NCBI RefSeq assembly: GCF_000150275.1 | Contig: NW_002060945.1 | Coordinates: forward strand, 1,802,199-1,866,198 | Reading direction: 5' to 3' | DNA length: 64,000 bases | DNA from: Trichoplax adhaerens | Lineage: Eukaryota > Placozoa > Uniplacotomia > Trichoplacea > Trichoplacidae | Part shown: piece by piece, positions 1 through 12,635 of the stretch | How positions within the stretch are numbered: position 1 is the first letter of the stretch | How the letters are laid out: each line of letters starts with the position of its first letter | Program-made: the position numbers and the translations under genes | Notes under the pieces: generated by a model | The model's database searches: none | What the model was told of the DNA's origin: nothing | The model's input: only the letters and a program-made list of their open reading frames with translations

Positions 1-2566
1 AACTAAAATCTCATAACAACTTGCTATAATAGATTAACGGCAATCATGAATGAGTACTGAATAATTGGACAGTGTGTACACCTTTTATCTAAGCTATCTA
101 CAGTTAGTTTAATTGTATAATTATGTAGTAGGCACATTGTCATCAATTACAGCATATTAATGATGTTATAGATGTACAATTTTATCTGTGATTAGAGTTA
201 TCATGAAGGTCTGATTATTTATTTTGGTAGCTCTCAATACCATGAAAGGTATCATTCACGTCTGAAACGGATTGTAAAAGTGGAGTTTTAAAATGTTAAT
301 GTGAGGCAAAAAGCCTATGGAAACTACGCTATTCAATTACGGAAAAACACCTTTTATTCCGAATCGTCACTACTACACCTAATCTACTGGCTATAACAAG
401 GATACGGTCTAGTTTATCATTTCAGATCATTAGATAAATTAGTACAACAATCCTTACAATCTACTCTAGGCAATTCTAATAATTACCAAATAAAGAAGAA
501 TTAATTATTATACTAGGATACTAATGCGATAGTATAACGGTGAATACTTCCAAATTAAAATTAAAAATTCCGAAATTAATTTACCAAATTAATCCATCGT
601 AACAGGAATATTATCATTAACAATATTATGATGCAATGCATGTTCTGAATGGCATGGTACGATTGTATACAGTAATATAGTAAACCAACTAGTCAATCAA
701 TCCCGTTCTTGATTTATTTCCATATTTTATGTATGCAATATTTATTTATTAATATGTTCAATATCGGTTTGATAGTAGCTTGCTGTATCCGTATTGCTTT
801 CCTATTTTGTGAAGCTTAGTTTAATTGAGTAGATATTATTCTGGAAGTGATAAATACCTGGTGATCAATATGCTGTTTACTTTAGCATTATTTGCCGGAA
901 TGGTGCAGCCAATCGGCAATTTGGCGACATTTTATTGAATATTGCACTGCATGATCACTGTAACATCATTCCTATACTCATTCCTCTACTTGGTATATTC
1001 TATACCGTTGTAAACTGATAAATGAGTCGGTTGAAAAGGGAGATGAATTTTTTTTACATTTTGAAACGTTTTAAATCTCATCTGGATATAAATAAGTATG
1101 CTCAAGTCTATCGAAATCAATAAGAAATCGTAAATAATAATTGATTTAGACCACTGTTTAGTTGCGCTGTTGACATGCTTACATGCGGCTGAAGAAATAC
1201 ACTGTGCAGTACATCTGTGTGAAAGGCGATATTTAGATTGTCCTATAGGATTAGCCGGTTAGAGAAACTACAAATGTCATTAAGGACCAGTCTACATATA
1301 TCTTTCATTTTTCAGTCATTGCTGTATAACCGAAGGTAATTGAAACTCTATTGCTCACCCTAAGCAGTAAGCATGGACTGCTAGAAGTTCCATCGTTAGT
1401 TATGTAACACCCACCCGGTCAATACCTTTCATTTAATCGATATTATCAGCTCAAGAAGGCTATCTATGTTTTGTACAGCACAATCTAGATATTGTAGCTC
1501 TTGAAGGTGGCTAGTCTATCAGCAATGGTTAAAATCCCTTCGTTGTCAATGCAGCGTAGGTGATACTGTCGACAGTTGGTACGTCATGCAGAATATGCTA
1601 TGATGGAATGCTAGAGTTGTACTGCCAGAGTATTCTACTTGAATCTCAATGTGGCAAGGATTAATTAGCGTATTTAGTTGCTGTATGGCGTTAAAGAAGC
1701 GGATATTTTCAGGCTAGGGGAAAGGCGCAAAATTAGCTGGTCGTAGTCCCTGCATAATACTAACATGCTAGTATTGTTCCTAACGTGCATATAAGAGGAT
1801 TGCACCATTGGTATGGTAATGATCAAAATTGGCGAGTTCTATTCAACAAGAAGGTCTGAAACGGACAAATTCTCTTTTGGCTATGTAGATTCTGCTCCTG
1901 CTGGAGCATATCAAAAGATAATTGCTAATTGCTGTGCAATTAATGTACTGTATAGTAGACCATACGAGAATAGCAAAAGTTGTTTGAATCCATGGCTTAC
2001 CCCCTCTCGACTGAGATGGTTGATTGTACAGTACATTGTACAGTGACTGTACACTATACTGTACAGTATTACACAATGTACTGTAGGATATTGGTGTCCT
2101 CTTTATCCATACTGGATGACAGTCGTGAATAGTGTACCATGTCAGACATAAGTCATAGTTGAAATGACCAGTGGAGAATGTAAGGATTGCTGTATAAATT
2201 TCCAAAACATTTTCAGTCAATCTTGAGATTGCTAAACTTTCTTTCTCATCATTTTTTTTCAGTAGACTACTGTAATAACATATGACCACTAATGTTAGGA
2301 ATAGTATCTTGCTAATAGTAGATAATATAATCCTCCCTGATTTATTGAATCATTACTGTTGTCCATGATTTTAGGCCACTCTGTATGATACAGTACTCAT
2401 GACCTTATACAGTAAGCTATAACTTCATCTTATAATAGAGAGTATATAGGATAACTGTGATGGTTTGCAACGTCATGGGTACTAAAGTGTGTTACTTTAG
2501 TCGATGATGGAAGAGTATTCTCTGTATGATACAGTACCCACCACCATATACAGTAGGCTGTAATTT
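1..2566. other. intergenic, no supported gene
   Basis: AT-rich DNA in which I see no exon series. Around 2027-2085 it is packed with near-palindromic TGTACAGTA-type words. Overlapping open frames on both strands at 1813-2289 arise from that low-complexity stretch, lack splice context and resemble no known protein. Confidence 0.6.
2381..2560. repeat. short direct duplication with CTGTATGATACAGTAC
   Basis: A segment starting CTGTATGATACAGTAC at 2381 recurs at 2522, 141 bp downstream. Both copies continue with a similar TATACAGTA(A/G)GCT and an AT-rich tail. The shared word is itself nearly palindromic, so each copy could form a small hairpin. Confidence 0.6.
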
Positions 2567-2858
2567 ATGTTTATAATGTTGGAGACTAAGAGCGGAGCAT
2601 TATTTAATGGTTTAAAGGACTATTTAAGACAACGATATCCACCATTAGAAACAGTAGTGGCACTGAATAGCTCGAGTAGACTTTTGAATGGTAGGAAAAT
2701 GGATTAAAAACAGGGGAAGAAAATCCCAAATCGAAAAGGTTCTCATGGACAGCAGGATATCTGGACGCGATCCTAATTTGCCGATTTCAGTGGGTGAAAG
2801 TGATAATACGCTTGCGTATAATATCCATAGCAACGTCAACAAAAGCCAGAGATCTTAA
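2567..2858 (+). pseudogene. possible gene fragment with a frame change, function unknown
   Basis: Two adjoining plus-strand frames have coding-like composition. The first opens at ATG 2567 (a second ATG is at 2576), contains LKDYLRQRYPPLETVVALNS and soon meets a stop. The second, in another frame, starts at ATG 2688, reads through SRISGRDPNLPISVGESDN and stops at 2858. Together they look like one stretch of about 95 residues broken by a frame change near 2690. It could be a decayed gene, a fragment of a mobile element, two exons with an unusual junction, or chance. I do not recognise the family, and no neighbouring exons are evident. Confidence 0.25.
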
Positions 2859-3589
2859 GATTGAAGAAGACAACAGTGAGTAGAAACAGAACTCTTTGCT
2901 TTACTGTACTCTATCGGCAACATAGTTTATAATAGTGTCAATACGATCAAATACATAGAAACCCACCTCAATTTCGAAATACGTACAAGAGAAATTCAGT
3001 GGACGCATAATTTTTACATTATCCTTTTGCGGTAAGTTAAGATCAAATTATGATTTAAATACTTTCACAGTTTACAAAGAAGAAGTTGGAATTTATAACA
3101 CAAGCCTACTTCATCGTTAAACTACATTAACATGGAATAATACATTCATCCATCAAAGTTGATTGAATTCCACCATCATTAAAAAATAGTTTAAGACTTG
3201 CTAAATGTAGTTTATACGGGTGCCTACTTATGTCATAGCCAATGAGTTCGATCCTGAAATCCAATTGATTTTTATAAATGCGTGATGGAGTGCTAATAAA
3301 CTAGAAATAAAGGTCATAATGGTGTTCTGTCTTAGTTTACAGCATGTAATAAAGATAGATTCAAAATGTCGTCGTGTGATCTATAGATTGAATTATAATT
3401 CAGTAGCATGATTCATTGACGTAATTTTCCTTAGGCAGTTTATGTAGAGTATAGGGAAGAGCTAAAATTGTGATTTATTTGCCGTAGTCATGTTATCCGA
3501 AACATAATTTCTAACTTTGAGCCTATAAGTAATTGAGATTTTTATCTATTGAAAATAGATTCAGAAATTTAAACCATCTTATATCTATA

Positions 3590-6500
3590 ATGGGAGCTAC
3601 ACTCTCAAGTCGTGCTCAGTGGACATCAGCCAGCGAAGGAGCAGTTGGAAAACTTGAAATTAATCCTCAAAATGAGCAACTTCTGACTGAAATTGCAGAA
3701 TTTACTGAAGTATTTCCTTCTAAATATCCGGCTGAAGCGGAGAAAATATTTAACAAGCCATTTACTTGGAATTCCAGCTTAGATCCTATCAGTTTTACCT
3801 CTCTGGATGAAATTGAAGCCAGGTTTGTTTGTAATAACGTATCGAGTAATAGTTACAGAATTGATATGATTATCAACTTATCATTACAATATTGGATATC
3901 CTTTCCATTAACTATGTATCGGTTAGTGATATGGAAGCAAAGTCGAAGGCTTGTAACGCAGCTGATGAACCACTTCTTACAGTCATTAAGGTAAGTTTCA
4001 ACAATTTTGAATGTCATTAACTTGAAGCCATTGACGACACAGGAAATAGAGTATAGCAATATCTCATTGACTTTAGGATAATGATAAATGCCTCATTACT
4101 GCCGCAACTTTCGAACAATTAAGCAATGTGCTTAAATGTGCTGGAAATCGAAAACTTTCCGAAGTACAAGCATGCTTAGAAGGTATACATTAATTTATTC
4201 TCGCTTTCAAATATTGTAATGATTTTTCGATATTTACCCTATTGATCGTTTCTTAGCTAATCGCGATCCTATTAGCAATATGATGGGGCCAGCATTTGCA
4301 AGGATTGGCATTGATGATACATCTCTGGTTAAGGCTCATCAGTTGCTGGTCAGAGCCCAAAAGGAGGGAAATGAGAATGTCGAAGAAATTAATACTGCAT
4401 TTAATCTCTTACTGGTGGTGAACTCTTTCGATATGAAATTAATGCAGCTGTCTTTTGATATTGTGGCAAAGTATAGATCCTTGTTTTACATATTACAATG
4501 TTATTTATAATCTAAACTGTAATGCTTAACAAACTTATTTTACTTCATTGTCGATAGGGAGATTCGATTGAGTCCCGAAGCTGTAGAGGTAAGATATATC
4601 GTGTGTAAGATTTTATCCTCTGACTAGGTCAACTACTTATCAAGACCTCAATTAATACTTTTACTTACTGTGTCAATGTTATAGAGAGACGTAAATCTCC
4701 TGAGATCATTCTCTGGTGCAGATAAAAGTTGTTTACTAAGATCTATTGAGTTTATGTCAGGTAATATAGGCTATAGAATATACTTGTACATAGGATCCAT
4801 TGCTTACATCATTCACTATTATCAGATTACGTATTTGCTAATGGATGCCGTGCACCACCATGGAGGCAAGTTCATGGTGATATCGCTTATATCATCATCA
4901 AACCTTTCGATATCGATGAACAATTAGTGTTAACAGCCAATACCTCAGGCTACTATCGTAATAAGGTTAGTATTGATTGATAAGGTTTTAAAATCAAAAT
5001 TAATTCTATCTTGGTGATAACTGAGACAAACATCAAGACATAACAAAATCACATACTGAAGATTGCAATTCATGTGATATAGGGAGTTTCTAACGAAGGT
5101 GAAATTGATTATACTCGCATTGGCGAAGTTTTCCCGACTTTAGTCATGTTCATGAAAGAGCAAAGTGCCCATTTTGTCTCGACAATGGGTCGACAGGTCT
5201 GTTTATCCAAATAGAGTACCTGGATAACCAAGACTTTTAACTTTATCGATCATTTCGACTTTTGTGCGACATCTGTATCTGTTATTCTAACAAAGTCATT
5301 CTATCTGTATGTGTAGGAATTTGCTTTCTTTAATAAAACTGGCAAAGATGAAGACAAAAATATTTCCAAAAATATCAACTTTGACGAAGATGAAGGAGAA
5401 TCAACTCCTGCAGCTATGACTAGAGACGATACGGGTCATTTAAGGTAAATATCAAGTTAAGTAATGCCATTCCATTGTAAATATTGCAGTCCTGAATTTT
5501 TTTATTACGTTGCTAGCGGGCATACATCGCCATCAAAAAGTGTTAGCGTAATGGATCGGAGAAAGCCCACCAATACTAAGAAGAAGCCTAGGCAATCTCC
5601 TCACTTGCAGCCATCTCAAAAATGGCGAAATCTTGGCTTTGGCGAGGATAAAATAGATATTCATGGGTAAAGTCCAACTTCTGTAGATACGTACAATAAT
5701 CTATATTATATTCAGATATCCAATGGCTTAATAATATTATTATACTAGCCTGAAGGACAATAAAAATCAAGGAGGAAGAAGTAAGAAATCAGGGAAATCG
5801 ACAATCGCAAGTTCAAAGTAGGAATTGAACAATTTCGTTTTAAAATCATTTTTTATAGTATCATTCCATTCACTTCTATGATATAATTTTGACTTTACTG
5901 TATACTCGTACATTATATTAGTATCAAGAAGACATTATCCATTCTTAAACCGGATGAAGACTTTAGTGAAAGCTCATCAGAAAGTGAAGAAGAGGAAGAT
6001 AATGCCGATCGAAGACAAGTAATATTTGCGTGTCTTATATTGCTAGCAGTCCTGATCTTTCTCGTAGCAAAGGTGATACAAGCTAATAGATTTTATTTAT
6101 AAATTAGGAAACGAATGCTGATTTACCTTCGGAATATTGGCAAATTCAGAAGCTTGTCAAATACTTAAAGGTATGTAAGACGTAAGATAGCTACGATGGT
6201 GTTCATGTCTTCTGAGGGCACTGTAATACAATCTGTTTATAAATGTAAACTTATTTGTGCTAGGTCGGTAATTCCACCGCAACAGTTTTAGCTTTATGTT
6301 GCATTCGCGATTTTAATTTGGCTCAAGAAGCTTGTCAACTTGCTATTCGAAAAGTTGGTGGTCTTGAAGTACTGATTAATTTATTGGATACGGACGAAAT
6401 CAAATGCAAGGTGAGAAAATATTACAAATCAGTAACATTATTTACAAAATATTTAAGCGAGACTTTTGTTCGTGTTCCTTTGATAGATTGGATCTCTGAA

Positions 6501-9500
6501 AATATTAAAGGATATATCAAGGAATACTCAGTTACGTCGGGCAATTGTCGATCTTGGAGGTAAGCTTATAAAATTTAGATTCAGTTGCTAATATGATTAT
6601 CTTCAAAATGCATAGTAATAATTTTGACTACGTTTAAGTTACTTACATTGCATGTATTAAAATAAAATTTTTTGCTATAGGTTTACAAACTCTAGTTAAA
6701 ATTCTGGATGATGACAATAAAGATTTGAAATGTTTAGCGGCAGAAACGATTGCTAATGTAGCTAAATTTCGTCGAGCTCGACGTACTGTCAGACTTTATG
6801 GAGGGATAATCAAATTGGTAAGCTTTCCATTGTGATCGCAATTTATACAGAAATTCACTTTATTTCTAGCCATGAAGTATGTGTCAATTTGAATTAAAAG
6901 AATTGAATTAATTTTTCACTGATTGATTTTATTCAGGGTTATTTACTTGATTATTGCCTTCCTTCCAAGAATTTTAATAACAATCTACAAGCAGACTCAG
7001 AGAAAGACGTCAACGTAGCACGTTGCGGTGCTTTAGCTTTATGGAGTTGTAGCAAAAGCACCAAGAATAAACAAGTACGGCTAATAAAGCACACTTAATC
7101 AACATTACTGCACTATTAACCTTTTTGTCTTTGCATAAATAGGCAATTAGGAAAGCAGGAGGCATTCCATACTTGGCTAAATTGCTTAAATCGAAAAACG
7201 AAGAGATCCTCATCCCGGTTGTGGGAACATTACAAGAGTGCGCTTCTGAGGTAACATTTCGTTGATGTTGAACTAGTTCTAATATTAATTTATTATATGC
7301 TGTTATGGCTAAATTTCCACAAATAAATAAATTATTTTTATTGTAATTTATAAAATAGAGAAGCTATCGATTAGCAATCCGTACTGAGGGAATGATTGAA
7401 GACTTGGTTAATAACCTCAATAGTGAAAACCAAGAATTGCAGATGCACTGCGCTAGTGCTATTTTCAAAGTAAGTTGATATTTTATAAGTTCAAGCTATA
7501 CATGAGGAGCTATAGTAAGGGAATTATGCTTGGCATTTTAGTGTGCAGAAGAGGAAGAAACAAGAAATCTTGTTAGGCAATATGGTGGCTTAGATCCTTT
7601 AGTTCGATTATTGCAACATCGTGACAATAAAGAGTTACTAGCTGCCGCTACTGGTGCAATATGGAAATGCTCCAAGAGTCCGGAAAACGTCCTACGGTAC
7701 ATTTACTATCTTGCTTTTTAAGCTATACTAGCTATTTACGTATTGTATACTTTCCACAGTATTTACTAAAGTTTTCCGAATTATTTTTTAGCTTTCAGGA
7801 ACTAGAAGCGATTGAAAAATTGGTGGGTCTGTTAACCGATCAGCCAGAAGAGGTAGAGTATTGAGTTTAGTGCAATGAAGTACATATTCTAACAATTTTT
7901 AATTGTTATATTTTACTAATTCTGTTTAACTAAGTAATATACTCTCTTTATCGTCTTGAATAGGTACTAATTAATGTTGTTGGAGCGTTAGGTGAATGCG
8001 CAGCGGAGCATTCCAACCAGGTTGCTATTCGTAAAGCTGGCGGAATCCCTCTGTTAGTTAACTTATTAACCGGAACCAACCAAGCTCTGCTGGTCAATGT
8101 AACTAAAGCTGTTGGAGCTTGTGCAATTGATCCTGAATGCATGTAGTAAGTGCATTAAACATAATTTTGGATATTATTACCAAATCTGATTTATGTAATT
8201 CGTCTTTATTAGCAAATTTGAAAGTTTCTGCAAATGTACACCTGTATAACTTATGACTTTGCTCTCTTCCTTTATAGTATTATTGATCGGCTAGATGGTG
8301 TACGATTGTTGTGGTCCTTGCTTAAATCTTCCAATCCAAATGTAAGTTTTAACAATGGGTTTAAAATGCTAATCTGACTTTTTGCATGATTGTCTGATAA
8401 TTAATTTGCGTGTTGTCATTAGGTTCAGGCTAGCTCAGCTTGGGCAATTTGTCCATGCATTGAGAATGCTAAGGTACAGTTCGATACTTGCTTGAGTTAA
8501 AATTCATAGTAATGGTGATATACTTAGACTGAAGATATTTGTTAGTATAGTTTGTCAATTTCCAGTAGACACTGTAGAGATTACATTTTATAACTAACAT
8601 GCACTTTCACATCATATAGGATGCCGGTGAAATGGTAAGATCTTTCGTTGGAGGCTTGGAATTGATTGTCAGTTTGCTGAAATCGGAAGATAAAGAAGTA
8701 AGTTTATTATTGCCAACTATATCAGCATTTGAAACATTTTTCATGACGATAATTAATATATGTAGATCAATATTGCTTGCAGAAGACAAATTGTATTTAC
8801 AGTTTTCTGTACTTTGATTTACAGGTACTTGCAAGCGTTTGTGCTGCGATTGCAAATATAGCTAAGGATGAGGAGAATCTCGCTGTTATTACAGATCATG
8901 GTGTTGTCCCTATGTTAGCTAAATTGGCTACAACAGTAAGTTGTGCTAATCATTATAATTTGTAGTGAAAATTTTGCAACGCTTACTCACTAAAACTTGA
9001 TCGGATTTATTACAAATAGACTGATGATCATCTTCGTCGTCATTTAGCAGAGGCAATTGCGAGGTTAGTATTTTGTAGCAGCGAAATCTTTAGTAATTAT
9101 TGACTTTCACGAATTTAGAACGTAAAAGTGATATTCATAGCTCTTACTTTGTTCTTAATCATTACCTCCACTCATTCCTGTAGATGCTGTATGTGGGGCA
9201 ACAATCGTGTTGCATTTGGTGCAGCTGGTGCAGTAGCACCTTTAGTCCATTATTTAAAATCGCCGTCTGCAAGTGTCCATCGCTCAACGGCTAAAGCATT
9301 GTTTCAACTCTCTAAAGATCCTAATAATTGCATTACTATGCATGAAAATGGAGTAGTTAAGGTTAACTATCCTAAAATGATTACCACGCCTTTTAAGGTG
9401 TGCCTTGAAATTAAATTAATTTTGCGACATCTTTTATTCTTGTACTTAGCTGCTAATTGATTTGGTGGGCTCGACAGATAGTACTTTACAGGAAGCATCT

Positions 9501-9563
9501 GCTGGTTGCATAAGTAATATACGTCGTCTTGCTTTAGCAAACGAGAAAGCTCGCAATCGATAA
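3590..9563 (+). CDS. ODAD2: ODAD2 (ARMC4), outer dynein arm docking complex armadillo protein
   Basis: ODAD2/ARMC4 helps dock outer dynein arms on axonemal doublets and is needed for ciliary beating. Twenty-nine exons join in phase to 1078 residues (human about 1044): 3590-3822, 3927-3990, 4077-4182, 4257-4470, 4558-4588, 4685-4760, 4826-4965, 5083-5196, 5317-5444, 5517-5666, 5749-5817, 5922-6018, 6108-6170, 6264-6410, 6487-6559, 6681-6817, 6937-7074, 7143-7250, 7359-7469, 7542-7696, 7792-7852, 7964-8145, 8278-8341, 8423-8473, 8620-8697, 8825-8935, 9020-9063, 9184-9361, 9450-9563. The N-terminal part carries [10 protein letters not shown], then an acidic linker and [15 protein letters not shown]. 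The C-terminal half is armadillo repeats nearly identical to the vertebrate protein ([34 protein letters not shown]). The start is the ATG giving [12 protein letters not shown]. Exon 10 could instead begin at 5490; otherwise the model is firm. Confidence 0.95.
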
Positions 9564-12500
9564 AGCCAGAAAGTGGATGTATTAAAGCAAATCAGACTAT
9601 AGCGATGTTTATTGATAGCAAATTCAAGTATCAAGTTGGATATGCCGCTATTATTTTAATCGATATCCCTGTACAAGTAGAGTAGAAATATTTTATAATT
9701 CTACTTATGAAATAGAACATTAACGTGGACACTGCAAAATACATTACGGTGTTGTTGTAATTATGGCGATGATAATGTCATGAAATGGACGTTAATCTAT
9801 GCTCGTTGATTTTAGTTTTTTATCATTATTAAATCCATCACTTCATTTAGTTACTATCGTAGACTATACCCTACTGCATTTTATCGTATACCTATGGGAA
9901 TAAGACTAGTTGATGACTGTTTAATAGTTAAGAGCAGGTCTTCTGGTTGTATATTCTGATTCTATAATATTCTATGGTTTACCACTTCTGCTAGATCTGT
10001 ACATTATATCTGTAGCAGTATTAAATAATTTCCTGTTCAGTTTGCCGTTGTTTTGGTATCATTAGGTATCATTTTCTTTATTGCAGAATTGGTAAAGGAT
10101 TTAGAAACGGATTTACCTATTCATCTAGTATTAATCTACTACCTGCGAAAGATAATATTCTATTGCATGTACTGATTGAATATTCTAGACATATATCATG
10201 ATAGGATACGTATTAGAGAGCATCTATCTGATAAATAGGATATTATTCCTAGTAAATCTCAATGTTTATAGACAGTACTTAAGAGACTGCATGCGGAAAT
10301 TAAGGTAAGCTGCATGTAGCAATCTCATTGATTATTATATAATTAATCATTTTATAGCGGAACGAATACTGGTTTTCGTGTAAAGCCTAAATCACAAGTT
10401 ATAATTAATAGCATCTGTAATTTTCTTACGTATATTATCCTTATCAAGCTAAATGTCAAACTGTATGTCTTAACAATAAGTGTCATGTCTTATATTCTGT
10501 TTAAAACATTGTAATTAAATCTACTAAAAATTTTAAATGCCTTTATAAATAAAATTGCACAAGTAAAATTTTGTGAAGGCGTATGTATATATATATGCGT
10601 ATGATTATCTTTGCCTACGCGTAGATTCATAAGATACGATTGACTGAATCCTTCAACGGTTAAGGTTATCCAAAGTAATAATATTAGCAGCAATATGAAA
10701 AGAGAAATTAAGAAGTTAAATAGAAGCAATTATGGTACTTTGATATAGCAGGAGGTTGTGCAATAACAGAGAAGCTAGAGATTGTAGCAAGAATTGCTGA
10801 TGAGACAGCTTATACCAAGTATCGCTCGCAATTTCAAACTCTGAATGGGGGTATACGAAAGCCTACTGAAGTTGTCTATATAACCATTAACGGGTAAGAT
10901 AAATATACTGATTGATAGAACAACGGTTGATGACCGGACCATCGACGATGGATAACGAAACTGTCTACAGTACATACCGATTAAAGGGTATAAGATTGTG
11001 TACTAATTGATGGAGCTAGGGTTCACGACAGGACATTCTACGATGGATAACTTATCGAAGATATAACGGCAGTCTAATGATAGTTTGCATCAGCTGAGAT
11101 CGAATGATGATCTGATTTCAGCTGAAAAGTAATGGAGCAAACAAGGTTCGTTGCAGTCCCATAGCTGAGAAAAATTATGAGACTAACTAAGTTTACTACA
11201 GTATATGGAGAAGAGATATTACGAAATTAACAAAGACCTTATTTACTTGCTATGTCGAGAATATCTTCTTATACAGAACAATAAGATTTATTAATTTTTT
11301 ATTGAAGTGCAATATCCATCTGTCTTACTTGTTTTTTTTGTAAACTTTGCTACCCTGTTTTTGCGAGTAGCTTTGCGGAAAGTAAAATTATTTATTGTAA
11401 CTCATAAAATGAATTCGGTAAAGTTGAAAATTTTTATGCAATAACATCAAGAAATTTTATTTATTGTTGATCATAACTATTATTTACATACTACTAGTAT
11501 AAGATAATAATTAATTTGTAAGAAATAGAAGTTTATACATGGCTTTTACAATTCAATAACTTTATCAAGAGCAAGACAAATCCATAGCAAATAGTTAAGC
11601 AAAGTCGACATGAAACAAATATTCGTATTCTACCTGCTTTATACATTAACAAAATAAAGACGCAGATATTATAAGATGGAATGAGATATTTCGTGCTATA
11701 AGCACTTAATTTTACTGAAATAATCATCTTTTTCATCTTATTAATTTTAAAATACAATCTCCATCGCCGCAGACCAAATCTTTATATGGCAATTAACGCT
11801 ATAAAGACCGATACAGAATAAGGTCATTTTGCAAAATAATAAATGCAATGATTAGATTAATTTATAGAAGCATCAAAGAATTAAACAGGAGGATGATTAA
11901 GTTTACAGACTGCTATCAGAGCCTATTATGATAATAATAAATTTAGTGACTTGATACTGCAATAGAATAAAGAAATACACGCGTAAGACTAGCAGATCTC
12001 GAAGGCTAAGGATCATAATTTGATACATAGTAATAATTCCTCCCAAATTAGGCCTAGGAAAAAGTCAGTGAATAAAAAAGCTCTGCCATCCATTGGAAGT
12101 ATTAAGAATGACATCAGAGCAGTCTAATAGTAATAACCTTACTCTTGATCTGACAATTAATTTTCACTTTAGAGGCCAATAAAAGCAAAAATTATCATCT
12201 ATTTAATTATGGATAGAAATGGCAAATAGGTTTACACTAATGTTTAAAAATTGTCCGAGGAGATCTGGTCGTCACCCATCAGGTGTCGTTTAAATTACAG
12301 TTTTTTATTGACCGTTATGGGAAAGTGATTGCAAAGTCGATAAATTGATAGAAGTATGCTTTAATAATGTTTTAAATGGAATGAGTTTCTTATTTGTTTT
12401 CTAAATCCAAATTCAAACAAAGCTCCTTTCTTTGTCCGGTACTAGATAGATAGCCGCTATAAATCAAGATGATTTTCTTAAGGGTAGAATTCTCGAATCG

Positions 12501-12635
12501 TAGAAGGCATAAATAACTATAGAATTAAATATGAGAATAAGAAGTAAGATAAATCATTTTCTAATGGGTTCCGGAAAGGTATAAAATATACACAGCAGCA
12601 ATTTTAATAAGAATATTTACCTTTAAGGCAAGAGA
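9564..12635. other. intergenic between convergent ODAD2 and CEP83
   Basis: This holds both 3' flanks. No exon series is supported. An open plus-strand frame of about 55 codons near 10725-10893 ends at a GTAAGA donor-like site but has no start or partner exon. A loose repeat with ACGATGGATAAC occurs near 10944 and 11040. A short alternating TA tract lies at about 10582-10600. The sequence at 12304-12309 reads AATAAA on the minus strand and could serve CEP83. Confidence 0.5.

Noticed and set aside
1813-2289. Open frames on both strands near 2 kb
   Set aside because: They overlap on opposite strands across GTAC-rich low-complexity DNA, show no splice signals that extend them and resemble no protein.
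3590-9563. ARMC3 as identity of the armadillo gene
   Set aside because: The N-terminus and linker motifs ([25 protein letters not shown]) and the armadillo repeats match ARMC4/ODAD2, not the remembered ARMC3 sequence.
10725-10893. Open frame of about 55 codons ending at a donor-like site between ODAD2 and CEP83
   Set aside because: No start codon, no acceptor-linked partner exon and no recognised family; kept only as a note in the intergenic entry.
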